Program-made: the position numbers and the translations under genes
From: Oscillibacter sp.
GTDB lineage: Bacteria > Bacillota > Clostridia > Oscillospirales > Oscillospiraceae
DNA length: 24,058 bases
Reading direction: 5' to 3'
NCBI GenBank assembly: GCA_009773995.1
Contig: VSMY01000026.1
Coordinates: forward strand, 1 to 24,058
The notes under the pieces: model-generated
Told to the model about the DNA's origin: nothing
The model's database searches: none
Seen by the model: the letters and a program-made list of their open reading frames with translations, nothing else
Part shown: piece after piece, positions 13,779-20,792 of the stretch
Position numbering within the stretch: the first letter of the stretch is position 1
Layout: each line of letters opens with the position of its first letter

Positions 13779-15773
13779 TTATTTTTCAAAATACGCGTCG
13801 ATGGCGTGAGTCAGTTTCTCCCGCACATCCAGGATGTCCCCGTTCTCAATGCGTCCCCCGGCGGTGGCGGAGTTGCCGCCGCCGCCCAGGGCCTCCAGGA
13901 TGACCTGGACGTTGATCTCCCCCAGGGACCGCCCGCTCATCTGGATGGCCGAGCCGCTGCGGTACACCACGAAGGACGCTTTGACTCCCTTTAGGGTCAA
14001 AAGCTCGTCCGCCGCCTGGGCGGCGGCCACCCGGTCCACGCCGTCCTGGCCCACCACGGCCAGGGCCACGTCCGGCCGGTACAGCTCCGCCTGGCGGATG
14101 ACGTCGTACTTGGACACCATGCCCTCCAGGTTTCCCTGGAAGAGGCGCTGGACGTCCGCCGTGTCGGCCCCCGCCCGGCGGAGGAAGGCCGCCGCCTCGA
14201 AGGTCCGGCCCCCGGTGCGGAGGACAAAGTGCTTCGTGTCCAGCACGATGCCGGCCAGCAAAGCCTCCGCCTCCTCCCGCAGGAGGCTGGACGGCTCGAT
14301 GAGGTATTGCAGCAGCTCCGTCACCAGCTCCGACGCCGAGGAGGCGTAGGGCTCGTGGAAGCTGAAGGCGGCGTTTTCAATATAGCTGGCGGCCCGGCGG
14401 TGGTGGTCGATGACCGCCACCCGGCTGCTGGACTCCAGGATCTGAGGGCTCTCCACCAGGTCCGGCCGGTTGGTGTCCACCACCACCAGCAGCGTCCCCG
14501 GCCGCATCTTCACGAAGGCCTCCGCCGGGTTCACGAACACGTCCTCGTACTCCGGCAGCGCCCGCAGCATGGACAGCACGGACTGGGCGGCGTTCCGCTC
14601 CTGGTCGATGACGATTTGGGCCCGCCGCCCCAGCTTCCGGGCGGCGCAGCACACGCCCGCGGCGGCGCCCACGGCGTCCATGTCGGCGTAGCTGTGGCCC
14701 ATGACGTAGATGTCCGCGGAGTCCGCCAGCAGCTCGCCCAGGGCGTTGGCCATGACACGGGACTTGACCTTGGTGCGCTTCTCCGTGGTTTTGGCCCGGC
14801 CTCCGTAGAAGGCGAAGTCCGTCCTGCCCCGGACCACCGCCTGGTCCCCGCCCCGGCTCAGGGCCATCTCCAGGGAGAGGGCGGCGTTCTTGTGGAGCGC
14901 CGGGATGCTGTCCGCCTCCCGGCCCAGGCCGATGGAGAGGGTGGGGTGGCCGCCCTCGCCCACCTTGATGTCCCGCATGGCGTCCAGGACGGAGAATTTC
15001 TCCTCCACGAAGTGGCTGTAGTACCGCTCCTCGAAGAGGAAGAGGTAGTGGTCCCGCTCCGTCTTGATGAGCAGTCCGTTGCCCACGGCGGCCCAGCTGC
15101 TGAGCTTTTCGTCGATTTGGGCCAGGACGGCGCTGCGCTGGGTGTCGGCGCAGGCGTTCATCAGGTCCTCGTAGTTATCTACCATCACGATGCCCACCAC
15201 CAGCCGGGTGGCGTCGTAATCCTCTCGGAGGCGGTCCATCTCCGTGGTGTCCACCCAGTAGGTGGTGGCCACCAGGTTCTGTTCTCCGCTGCGGCCCTTG
15301 GCCCGGACCAGGCTGCCGTAGACCCGGAATTGCCGGTTGTTCATGCGGACCCGCTCGGGGCACTCCTGCCGCCCCTCCAGCAGCCACTGGACGGGGAACT
15401 CCGGGGCGGCGTCCTCCACCTTCATTTCAAAGAGGTGCTCCCGGACCCCGGCCAGCTGGAGGAAGTTCTCGTTGCTCCAGATCACCTCCCCGGTGTCGGG
15501 GCGGAAGACCATAATGGGCAGGGGGGAGTTGATGAGGGTGGATTTGCTGGCCGTGTCCACGTTTCCGGTGACGTTGTCGATATACTGCAAGACGCTCTGG
15601 CGGCGCTTTTTGTTGCTGCGGACGAAGTAGGCGTACAGCGCCACGGTGGCCACCCCCTCCGCCAGGGCCAGGGGCGGGCTGACGGTGACGGCGGCCAGGG
15701 TGAAGGCCAGGAGGCAGAGGAAATAAAATTGTAAATTGGGCTCCAGCAGGCGGGAGAGTTTTTTATTGTTCAT
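13779..15773 (-). CDS. gdpP: Cyclic-di-AMP phosphodiesterase GdpP (DHH/DHHA1 family)
   Basis: The protein has 664 residues from ATG 15773, with AAGGAG 6 nt upstream; the longer frame from 15815 has no ribosome binding site. Two membrane helices (about 13-32 and 35-52) come first, then a degenerate PAS domain (about 80-180), a degenerate GGDEF domain (about 190-320) without the GGDEF signature, and a DHH domain (about 350-520). Metal-binding motifs are intact: GHSYADMD (359-366), VVDTNRPD (431-438), IDHH (455-458) and LDTKHF (511-516). The DHHA1 motif reads GGGGN (630-634) where GGGGH is usual. The family hydrolyses c-di-AMP to pApA and so controls turgor, potassium uptake and beta-lactam tolerance. 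It is the first gene of the rplI-dnaB array, with a good promoter upstream. Confidence 0.95.
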   Translation of the reverse strand: MNNKKLSRLLEPNLQFYFLCLLAFTLAAVTVSPPLALAEGVATVALYAYFVRSNKKRRQSVLQYIDNVTGNVDTASKSTLINSPLPIMVFRPDTGEVIWSNENFLQLAGVREHLFEMKVEDAAPEFPVQWLLEGRQECPERVRMNNRQFRVYGSLVRAKGRSGEQNLVATTYWVDTTEMDRLREDYDATRLVVGIVMVDNYEDLMNACADTQRSAVLAQIDEKLSSWAAVGNGLLIKTERDHYLFLFEERYYSHFVEEKFSVLDAMRDIKVGEGGHPTLSIGLGREADSIPALHKNAALSLEMALSRGGDQAVVRGRTDFAFYGGRAKTTEKRTKVKSRVMANALGELLADSADIYVMGHSYADMDAVGAAAGVCCAARKLGRRAQIVIDQERNAAQSVLSMLRALPEYEDVFVNPAEAFVKMRPGTLLVVVDTNRPDLVESPQILESSSRVAVIDHHRRAASYIENAAFSFHEPYASSASELVTELLQYLIEPSSLLREEAEALLAGIVLDTKHFVLRTGGRTFEAAAFLRRAGADTADVQRLFQGNLEGMVSKYDVIRQAELYRPDVALAVVGQDGVDRVAAAQAADELLTLKGVKASFVVYRSGSAIQMSGRSLGEINVQVILEALGGGGNSATAGGRIENGDILDVREKLTHAIDAYFEK

Positions 15774-15826
15774 GGCGCGCTCCTTGATTCCTTGATGAAG
15801 AAGTGGGCATACCAACAGATTCTATT

Positions 15827-15855
15827 AGTATAGCAGTTCTGGGCGGAAAACACAA
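15827..15855 (-). promoter_or_regulatory. Promoter for the gdpP-rplI-dnaB array
   Basis: Read on the minus strand: TTGTGT (15850-15855), a 17-nt spacer and TATACT (15827-15832). It lies 54 nt before the gdpP start and is back to back with the ylxM promoter, leaving 25 nt between the two -35 boxes. Confidence 0.75.
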
Positions 15856-15880
15856 GTCTTGAACCTGGGCAATTTTCCCC

Positions 15881-15909
15881 TTGACATTTCCCCGATTTTC
15901 CTGTAAACT
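15881..15909 (+). promoter_or_regulatory. Promoter for ylxM-ffh
   Basis: A consensus -35 TTGACA (15881-15886), a 17-nt spacer and TAAACT (15904-15909) form a strong sigma-A promoter, about 54 nt before the ylxM start. Confidence 0.85.
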
Positions 15910-15918
15910 AAGCAACGT

Positions 15919-15940
15919 TGTAAAGCGGCACGACTTTACA
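15919..15940. repeat. Inverted repeat at the ylxM-ffh transcription start
   Basis: TGTAAAG (15919-15925) and CTTTACA (15934-15940) are perfect inverted copies 8 nt apart, immediately downstream of the predicted start site. It could be an operator or a 5'-end hairpin that stabilises the mRNA. Confidence 0.5.
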
Positions 15941-15962
15941 CGGCGGAGGGGGGGCGTTTTCC

Positions 15963-16331
15963 GTGATGAAGAACCAGACCTATCGCATGACGATGCTCTA
16001 CGACTTTTACGGGGAGCTCCTGACCGAGCGGCAAAAGGAGTTTTTCGACCTCTATTATAATGAGGACCTCTCCCTGGCCGAGATTGCCGAGAACGCGGGC
16101 ATCTCCCGCCAGGGCGTCCGGGACGTCATCGTCCGGGCCGAGGCCGCCATGCAGGAGGTGGAGGACAAAACCGGCATCATCAAGCGCTTCCTGACCCGGA
16201 GCGCCCATGTGGACGCCATCGCCGCCGCCGCCGAGGAGATATCAACTTTGAACTACCGCTATTACGAGGACCGGCGCTTGACGGAGCTGGCGGACGCCAT
16301 CCGCCGGGAAGCCGCCGCCTTAAAGGAATGA
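15963..16331 (+). CDS. ylxM: YlxM-type helix-turn-helix protein of the signal recognition particle operon
   Basis: This 122-residue protein matches the YlxM/p13 family, which has a sigma-70 region 4-like fold. YDFYGELLTERQKEFFDLYYNEDLSLAEIAEN leads into the helix-turn-helix ISRQGVRDVIVRAE, followed by a helical tail. Family members sit upstream of ffh and have been shown in some Gram-positives to bind SRP or modulate its GTPase. The start is either the GTG at 15963 or the adjacent ATG at 15966; GGAGGGGGGG lies about 8 nt before the GTG. It is 4 nt upstream of ffh and is transcribed from a near-consensus promoter. Confidence 0.9.
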   Translation: MMKNQTYRMTMLYDFYGELLTERQKEFFDLYYNEDLSLAEIAENAGISRQGVRDVIVRAEAAMQEVEDKTGIIKRFLTRSAHVDAIAAAAEEISTLNYRYYEDRRLTELADAIRREAAALKE

Positions 16332-16335
16332 GCTT

Positions 16336-17721
16336 ATGGCATTTGAAGGATTGACCGAAAAACTGAACGCCGCCTTTAAGCGCCTCCGGGGCAAGGGCCG
16401 CCTGACGGAAAACGACGTCCGGGAGGCCATGCGGGAGGTCCGCCTGGCCCTTCTGGAGGCCGACGTCAGCTATAAGGTGGTCAAGGAGTTCGTGGCTTCC
16501 GTTACCGAGCGGGCCGTGGGCTCCGACGTGCTGGAGAGCCTCACCCCCGCCCAGCAGGTGGTGAAGATCGTCAACGAGGAGCTGACGAACCTCATGGGCG
16601 GGGCCAACGCCCGGATCACCATGGCGAACTCCGGTCCCACGGTGGTCATGATGGTGGGCCTCCAGGGCGCGGGCAAGACCACCACCACCGCCAAGCTGGG
16701 CGGATTGATGCGGAAGCAGTACCAGAAGCGGCCGCTGCTGGCCGCCTGTGACGTGTACCGCCCCGCCGCCATCGAACAGTTAAAGGTCGTGGGCGGGCAG
16801 ATGGACCTCCCGGTCTTTGAGGAGGGCCAGGGAGACCCGGTGAAGATTGCCGAGAACGCCATCCGCCACGCCCGGGACCACGGCAGCGACATGGTCTTTC
16901 TGGACACCGCCGGACGGCTCCACGTAGACGAGAATTTGATGGACGAGCTGAAACGGATGAAGGCCGCCGTCCATCCCAACGAGATCTTACTGGTTGTGGA
17001 CGCCATGACGGGCCAGGACGCGGTGAATGCCGCCGCGGCCTTTGACGAGGCCCTGGGCATCGACGGCGTCATCCTCACCAAGCTGGACGGCGACGCCCGG
17101 GGCGGCGCGGCGTTGTCCATCCGGGCGGCCACGGGGAAGCCCATCAAGTTCGCGGGCACCGGGGAAAAGCTGGACATGATCGAGCCCTTCCATCCGGACC
17201 GCATGGCCTCCCGCATTTTGGGCATGGGCGACATGCTCTCCTTCATCGAGAAGGCGGAACAGGCTTATGACGAAAAACAGGCCGCCAAGATCGAGGAGAA
17301 GCTGCGGAAAAACCGCTTCACCCTTCAGGACTACTACGACCAGCTTCAGCAGCTCAAGAACATGGGCGACCTGAGCCAGCTCCTGGGCATGATGCCGGGA
17401 GCCTTAGGCAAGCAGATGCAGGGCGCGTCCATCGACGAGAAGGCCATGGCCCGGACCGAGGCCATCATCCTTTCCATGACCCCCCTGGAGCGGGAGAACC
17501 CCCAGGTGCTGAACGCCAGCCGGAAAAAGCGCATTGCCGCCGGCTGCGGCCTGGAGGTAGTGGACGTAAACCGGCTTTTGAAGCAGTTCGACATGATGCG
17601 GGAGCTGACGAAGCAGATGACCAAGGGCGGGCGGATGCCCGGCCTGGGAGCCCTGGGCGGCATGGGGGGAAAGGCCCCCTCCCGGCTTCACGGCTTCGGC
17701 CGGAAGAAGCGGTTTCGCTGA
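16336..17721 (+). CDS. ffh: Signal recognition particle GTPase Ffh (SRP54)
   Basis: This 461-residue protein is a full-length Ffh. It has an N-terminal helical bundle (to about residue 90), then the NG domain with P-loop GLQGAGKTTT (108-117), DTAGR, TKLDGDARGG and the insertion box typical of SRP GTPases. A methionine-rich M domain follows (about 325-440) with GMMPGALGKQM and MTPLERENP, and a Gly/Lys-rich tail. It binds 4.5S/6S SRP RNA and signal peptides of nascent membrane proteins, and docks with FtsY for co-translational targeting. The ATG at 16336 follows AAAGGAATG. It is 4 nt after ylxM. The SRP RNA gene is not in the window. Confidence 0.97.
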   Translation: MAFEGLTEKLNAAFKRLRGKGRLTENDVREAMREVRLALLEADVSYKVVKEFVASVTERAVGSDVLESLTPAQQVVKIVNEELTNLMGGANARITMANSGPTVVMMVGLQGAGKTTTTAKLGGLMRKQYQKRPLLAACDVYRPAAIEQLKVVGGQMDLPVFEEGQGDPVKIAENAIRHARDHGSDMVFLDTAGRLHVDENLMDELKRMKAAVHPNEILLVVDAMTGQDAVNAAAAFDEALGIDGVILTKLDGDARGGAALSIRAATGKPIKFAGTGEKLDMIEPFHPDRMASRILGMGDMLSFIEKAEQAYDEKQAAKIEEKLRKNRFTLQDYYDQLQQLKNMGDLSQLLGMMPGALGKQMQGASIDEKAMARTEAIILSMTPLERENPQVLNASRKKRIAAGCGLEVVDVNRLLKQFDMMRELTKQMTKGGRMPGLGALGGMGGKAPSRLHGFGRKKRFR

Positions 17722-17738
17722 GCTATAAGTGCGGAGCA

Positions 17739-17768
17739 TTCACAGAGCTGAAATGCGGCATTTATAAT
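17739..17768 (+). promoter_or_regulatory. Candidate promoter for rpsP-khpA
   Basis: TTCACA (17739-17744), an 18-nt spacer and a consensus TATAAT (17763-17768), 39 nt before the rpsP start. A 14-bp perfect palindrome AAATCAATTGATTT (17769-17782) immediately follows the -10 box and would cover the transcription start. Confidence 0.6.
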
Positions 17769-17806
17769 AAATCAATTGATTTCAAAAAATTTGGAGGTAC
17801 AACAAC

Positions 17807-18046
17807 ATGGTCAAGATCAGACTGCGCCGCATGGGCGCGAAGAAGGCTCCCTTCTACCGGGTCGTGGTGGCGGACTCCCGCTTCCCCCGTGACGGCCGCT
17901 TCATTGAGGAGATCGGTACGTACAACCCCTGCGTTTCCCCCGCGGAGATCAAGATTGACGCGGAGCGGGCCCAAGCCTGGATCAAGTCCGGCGCCCAGCC
18001 CACCGACACCGTCCGGGCTCTGCTGAAAAAAGTGGACGTCCTCTGA
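17807..18046 (+). CDS. rpsP: 30S ribosomal protein S16
   Basis: This 79-residue protein has typical length and the S16 signature near the start (MVKIRLRRMGAKKAPFYRVV, in part), followed by ADSRFPRDGRFIEEIGTYNP. It is a 30S assembly protein that binds the 5' domain of 16S rRNA. The ATG at 17807 is preceded by TTGGAGG with 9 nt spacing. It is 15 nt upstream of khpA, with its own candidate promoter in the ffh-rpsP gap. Confidence 0.97.
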   Translation: MVKIRLRRMGAKKAPFYRVVVADSRFPRDGRFIEEIGTYNPCVSPAEIKIDAERAQAWIKSGAQPTDTVRALLKKVDVL

Positions 18047-18061
18047 TCCGGAGGGCGGCGC

Positions 18062-18295
18062 ATGAAGGACTTGCTGCTCTATATCGCCCGGAACCTGGTG
18101 GACGACCCGGACGCGGTCACCGTCACGGAGACCGCCTCCGGCGATCAGGAGCTGACCCTGGAGCTGCGCGTCGCCCCCGACGACATGGGCAAAGTCATCG
18201 GGCGGCAGGGCCGCATCGCCAAGGAGATCCGCACCGTGGTCCGCTCCCGCGCCCAGCGGGAGGGACTTAAGGTCTCCGTCGATATCATGGATTGA
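18062..18295 (+). CDS. khpA: KH domain RNA-binding protein KhpA (YlqC family)
   Basis: This 77-residue protein begins MKDLLLYIARNLVDDPDAV and carries the type II KH motif VIGRQGRIAKEIRTVV (residues about 43-58) with the GxxG loop GRQG. KhpA pairs with KhpB/EloR in Gram-positives to bind many RNAs and influences cell elongation and division. The ATG at 18062 follows CCGGAGGGCGG. In most Firmicutes rimM, trmD and rplS follow; here a terminator and a convergent gene follow instead. Confidence 0.93.
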   Translation: MKDLLLYIARNLVDDPDAVTVTETASGDQELTLELRVAPDDMGKVIGRQGRIAKEIRTVVRSRAQREGLKVSVDIMD

Positions 18296-18296
18296 A

Positions 18297-18329
18297 AAAG
18301 ACCGGCGTGGAATTTCCACGCCGGTCTTT
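18297..18329. terminator. Bidirectional terminator between khpA and the flavodiiron gene
   Basis: Arms 18297-18310 and 18316-18329 (AAAGACCGGCGTGG and CCACGCCGGTCTTT) pair perfectly around AATTT. T-rich flanks on both strands (TTTCCTCTTT on plus, TTTTTC on minus) serve both convergent genes. Confidence 0.88.
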
Positions 18330-18338
18330 CCTCTTTGT

Positions 18339-19544
18339 TCAGGCCAGGATATCCGCCGCCAGGGCGTCCGCCAGGGCCTCCAGCGCCTCCCGCTGGGACT
18401 CCTTCACGGAGGACTTCAGGCTGACGGTTCCCTCCAGAATGGTCATGTCCTTCATGGCTCCCAGCAGCTCCGTCATCTGCTTGCCGGACACGGGAGCCCA
18501 GGTGCCGTTTTCAATGAGGCCCACCGTGCGGCTGCGCAGGCCGTGGGACTTCAGGTCCCGGAGGAAGTTGTCCATGGGGGTGTAGATCTCCCCGTTGTAC
18601 GTGGCGGAGGCGAAGACCAGGTGGCTGCACCGGAAGGCCTCGGCCACCAGGTCGGACACATGGGTGTGGGACACGTCGTAGAGCCGCACGTCCCGCACGC
18701 CCTTGTCCGCCAGACGGGCGGCCAGGATCTCGGCGGCGTTTTCCGTGTTGCCGTAGATGGAGCCGCAGAAGATGGCGGCGGTTTTGTCCTCGGGGGTGTA
18801 GCTGCTCCAGCGCTGGTATTTCTCCACGAACCAAGCCGCATCCTTCCGCCAGATGGGGCCATGGAGGGGGCAGAGGTACTGGATCTCCAGCCCCGCCGCC
18901 TTTTTCAGCAGGGTCTGGACCTGGGCGCCGTACTTGCCCACGATGTTGGTGTAATACCGCCGGGCGTCGGGGAGCCAGTCGGCCTCAAAATTCACCTCGT
19001 CGGCGAAGATGTTCCCGTTCAGCGCGCCGAAGGTGCCGAAGGCGTCGGCGGAGAAGAGGACCTTCTCTGTGGCGTCGTAGGTGACCATGACCTCCGGCCA
19101 GTGGACCATGGGGGCCAAGACGAAGGTGAGGGTGTGCCGCCCGGTGGAGAGGGTATCCCCCTCCTTCACGGTGATGCAGCGGTCCGTGACGTCGGCGTTG
19201 AAGAACTGGCCGATCATGGAGATGGCTTTCGCGCTGGCCACCACCTGGGCCTTGGGGTGGGTGCGGAGCACCGCCCCCAGGGTGGAGCAGTGGTCCGGCT
19301 CCATATGGTTGACGATGATATAGTCCAGGGGACGGCCCTGGAGGGCATGTTCCAGGTTCTCGTAGAAATGCGCTCCCACGGCGCTGTCCGCCGTGTCCAG
19401 CAGGACGGTCTTCTCGTCCAGAACCAGATAGGCGTTGTAGCTGACGCCCCGGGGGACGGGGAACACGTTCTCGAACAGGCTGAGCCGCCGGTCGGACCCG
19501 CCGATGAGCAGGATGTCGGATGTAATATTGCGCACGTTATGCAT
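18339..19544 (-). CDS. Flavodiiron protein (A-type flavoprotein, FprA-like)
   Basis: This 401-residue protein is a minimal two-domain flavodiiron protein. The metallo-beta-lactamase-like domain carries the di-iron ligands His80, Glu82, Asp84 and His85 in HMEPDH, with His148, Asp167 (SADAFG) and His228 (CPLHGPIW); all are present. From about residue 256 a flavodoxin domain binds FMN through GSIYGNTENAA. No rubredoxin or flavin reductase domain is fused, so electrons must come from a separate rubredoxin or similar donor. The family reduces O2 to water and/or NO to N2O in the cytoplasm of anaerobes; which activity dominates cannot be read here. The ATG at 19544 follows AAGGAGG, behind a consensus-like promoter. 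It is convergent with khpA. Confidence 0.95.
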   Translation of the reverse strand: MHNVRNITSDILLIGGSDRRLSLFENVFPVPRGVSYNAYLVLDEKTVLLDTADSAVGAHFYENLEHALQGRPLDYIIVNHMEPDHCSTLGAVLRTHPKAQVVASAKAISMIGQFFNADVTDRCITVKEGDTLSTGRHTLTFVLAPMVHWPEVMVTYDATEKVLFSADAFGTFGALNGNIFADEVNFEADWLPDARRYYTNIVGKYGAQVQTLLKKAAGLEIQYLCPLHGPIWRKDAAWFVEKYQRWSSYTPEDKTAAIFCGSIYGNTENAAEILAARLADKGVRDVRLYDVSHTHVSDLVAEAFRCSHLVFASATYNGEIYTPMDNFLRDLKSHGLRSRTVGLIENGTWAPVSGKQMTELLGAMKDMTILEGTVSLKSSVKESQREALEALADALAADILA

Positions 19545-19587
19545 AACGCTTGTCCTCCTTCTTATAGGTTATCGCTTTTGCAAGGTT

Positions 19588-19616
19588 AATCTACCCCAAA
19601 TTTCCCGGTTTGTCAA
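19588..19616 (-). promoter_or_regulatory. Promoter of the flavodiiron gene
   Basis: On the minus strand: TTGACA (19611-19616), a 17-nt spacer and TAGATT (19588-19593). The -35 lies in an inverted repeat TGTCAA/TTGACA (19611-19616 and 19621-19626). The spacer contains GGGAAATTT, similar to the half-sites upstream of gdhA. Confidence 0.75.
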
Positions 19617-19634
19617 GGGTTTGACAGGGATAAG

Positions 19635-19660
19635 AAAGGCGCGCCCCAGGGCGCGCCTTT
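19635..19660 (-). terminator. Rho-independent terminator after the lipoprotein gene
   Basis: Perfect 12-bp arms AAAGGCGCGCCC (19635-19646) and GGGCGCGCCTTT (19649-19660) enclose a 2-nt spacer. On the minus strand the stem is followed by TTTCTTAT. It ends the GntR-to-lipoprotein operon. Confidence 0.82.
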
Positions 19661-19665
19661 GTGCG

Positions 19666-20253
19666 TTATTCCAAAAACCGGGCCGGATCCCGCAGGGTCT
19701 CCGCCGTCTCCGCCGGGATGGTGACGGTGAAGGTCAGCAGGTCTCCCAGGTCCACGTTCAGCAGGGTGGGCAGGTCCTCCAGAATCTCCATGGTCATTAC
19801 GTCCTCCGACTCCGAGATGCTGAAGCGCCCCAGATTCTCATACTTCCGGTCCTCCTCTTTTTGTCCCGCCTTCAGAGTCTCCTGCTGGCAGTAGACGTAG
19901 CTGCAGGCCGGGTCGCCGGGGTCCTCGGCCATGCGGGTCTCCTGATGGCTGTCGGTGCTGAGGAGGTCGTCCAGGGCTTCGACCTGTTCCGGATCCGTGA
20001 CGGTCCCCAGCTCCTGGCCCTCGGCGTCCAGGACCTTCCAGTAGTGGTCCTTCCCGTTCTCGTCCCGGCTGTCCCAGGCGGTCCAGACTTTATCCCAGGT
20101 GTCCTCAAAGTCCTCGGCGGCCTCCTCCATGGAGTCCGCCAGGTCCCTCTGGAATTCCTCGTCCCTGGGGGAGGTAATCACAATGGCGGGCATACAGCCG
20201 GACAGCAGCGCCACCGACAGGACCAGGGCGCACAGTATCGCAAATCGTTTCAT
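19666..20253 (-). CDS. Hypothetical secreted lipoprotein
   Basis: The protein has 195 residues from the ATG at 20253, 6 nt after AAGGAG; in-frame ATGs at 20256 and 20268 have poor spacing. The N-terminus MKRFAILCALVLSVALLSGC is a lipoprotein signal with lipobox LSGC, giving lipidated Cys20 after cleavage by LspA. The mature part is acidic: a Glu/Asp-rich helical stretch (RDLADSMEEAAEDFEDTWDK), then sequence including YWKVLDAEGQELGTV and LLNVDLGDLLTFTVTIPAE that looks beta-rich. No family is recognised. It is the last gene of the minus-strand ABC operon, starting just past the COG2426 stop, so it may work with that membrane complex at the cell surface. Function is unknown. Confidence 0.85.
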   Translation of the reverse strand: MKRFAILCALVLSVALLSGCMPAIVITSPRDEEFQRDLADSMEEAAEDFEDTWDKVWTAWDSRDENGKDHYWKVLDAEGQELGTVTDPEQVEALDDLLSTDSHQETRMAEDPGDPACSYVYCQQETLKAGQKEEDRKYENLGRFSISESEDVMTMEILEDLPTLLNVDLGDLLTFTVTIPAETAETLRDPARFLE

Positions 20254-20268
20254 CATGTACTCCTTCAA

Positions 20269-20754
20269 TCAAATCAGCAGGTTAAATAAGCCCAAGGTAA
20301 TGGCGGTGGTAATGGCCGCCGCGATGACCAGCCCCAGGAAGATGGCGGGCAGCGCGTGCCGCATCCGGATGTCCAGCACGGAGGCCACCAGCGCCCCGGT
20401 CCAGGCCCCGGTCCCCGGCAGGGGAATGCCCACCAGAATCACCAGCCCCGCCAGGCGATACTTCCGTACCAGCCGCCCCTTGAGGTGGGCCCGGCGCTCC
20501 AGCCAAGCGATCTTGGGCCCGAAGAACCGGGTCCCCCGGAGCCAGTTCGCCGCCCGCCGCCCCAGCACGATGATGAAGGGGGCGGGGACCAGGTTTCCGG
20601 CGACGGCGGCAATGCAGGCCAGGGCCGGGGGCAGCCCCGCGGCGACGCCCGCCGGGATGGCCCCCCGGAGCTCAATCACCGGGACCATGGCCACCAGGAA
20701 GGTCATCAGCAGCTCGCCGGACATGGTTTCTAAAAAGCTCTCTGAGAACAGCAT
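20269..20754 (-). CDS. COG2426 small multidrug export-type membrane protein
   Basis: This 161-residue, very hydrophobic protein has four or five predicted membrane segments. It shows the COG2426 hallmarks: FLVAMVPVIELRGAIPAGVAAGLP near the start, NLVPAPFIIVLGRR in the middle, and GLVILVGIPLPGTGAWTGALVAS with the PLPGTGxWTG motif. The annotated name 'small multi-drug export protein' is traditional and weakly supported by experiment; VTT/DedA-like topology is a possible relation. The start ATG 20754 follows GGAGGA. The ribosome binding site abuts a hairpin (20764-20784). It lies 38 nt after the ABC permease and is followed at once by the lipoprotein gene. Confidence 0.85.
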   Translation of the reverse strand: MLFSESFLETMSGELLMTFLVAMVPVIELRGAIPAGVAAGLPPALACIAAVAGNLVPAPFIIVLGRRAANWLRGTRFFGPKIAWLERRAHLKGRLVRKYRLAGLVILVGIPLPGTGAWTGALVASVLDIRMRHALPAIFLGLVIAAAITTAITLGLFNLLI

Positions 20755-20763
20755 AGGGTTCCT

Positions 20764-20784
20764 CCATAATGGTTGGCATTATGG
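20764..20784 (-). other. Hairpin adjoining the ribosome binding site of the COG2426 gene
   Basis: CCATAATG (20764-20771) and CATTATGG (20777-20784) pair perfectly around a 5-base loop. On the minus-strand mRNA the second arm ends in GG of the GGAGGA site, so folding could limit ribosome access. Confidence 0.45.
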
Positions 20785-20792
20785 AATCTAGT

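Noticed and set aside
14229..15734. A 501-codon open frame on the plus strand inside gdpP
   Set aside because: It is antisense to an intact GdpP with all its metal motifs; composition is repetitive (His, Gly, Val, Gln) and there is no ribosome binding site.
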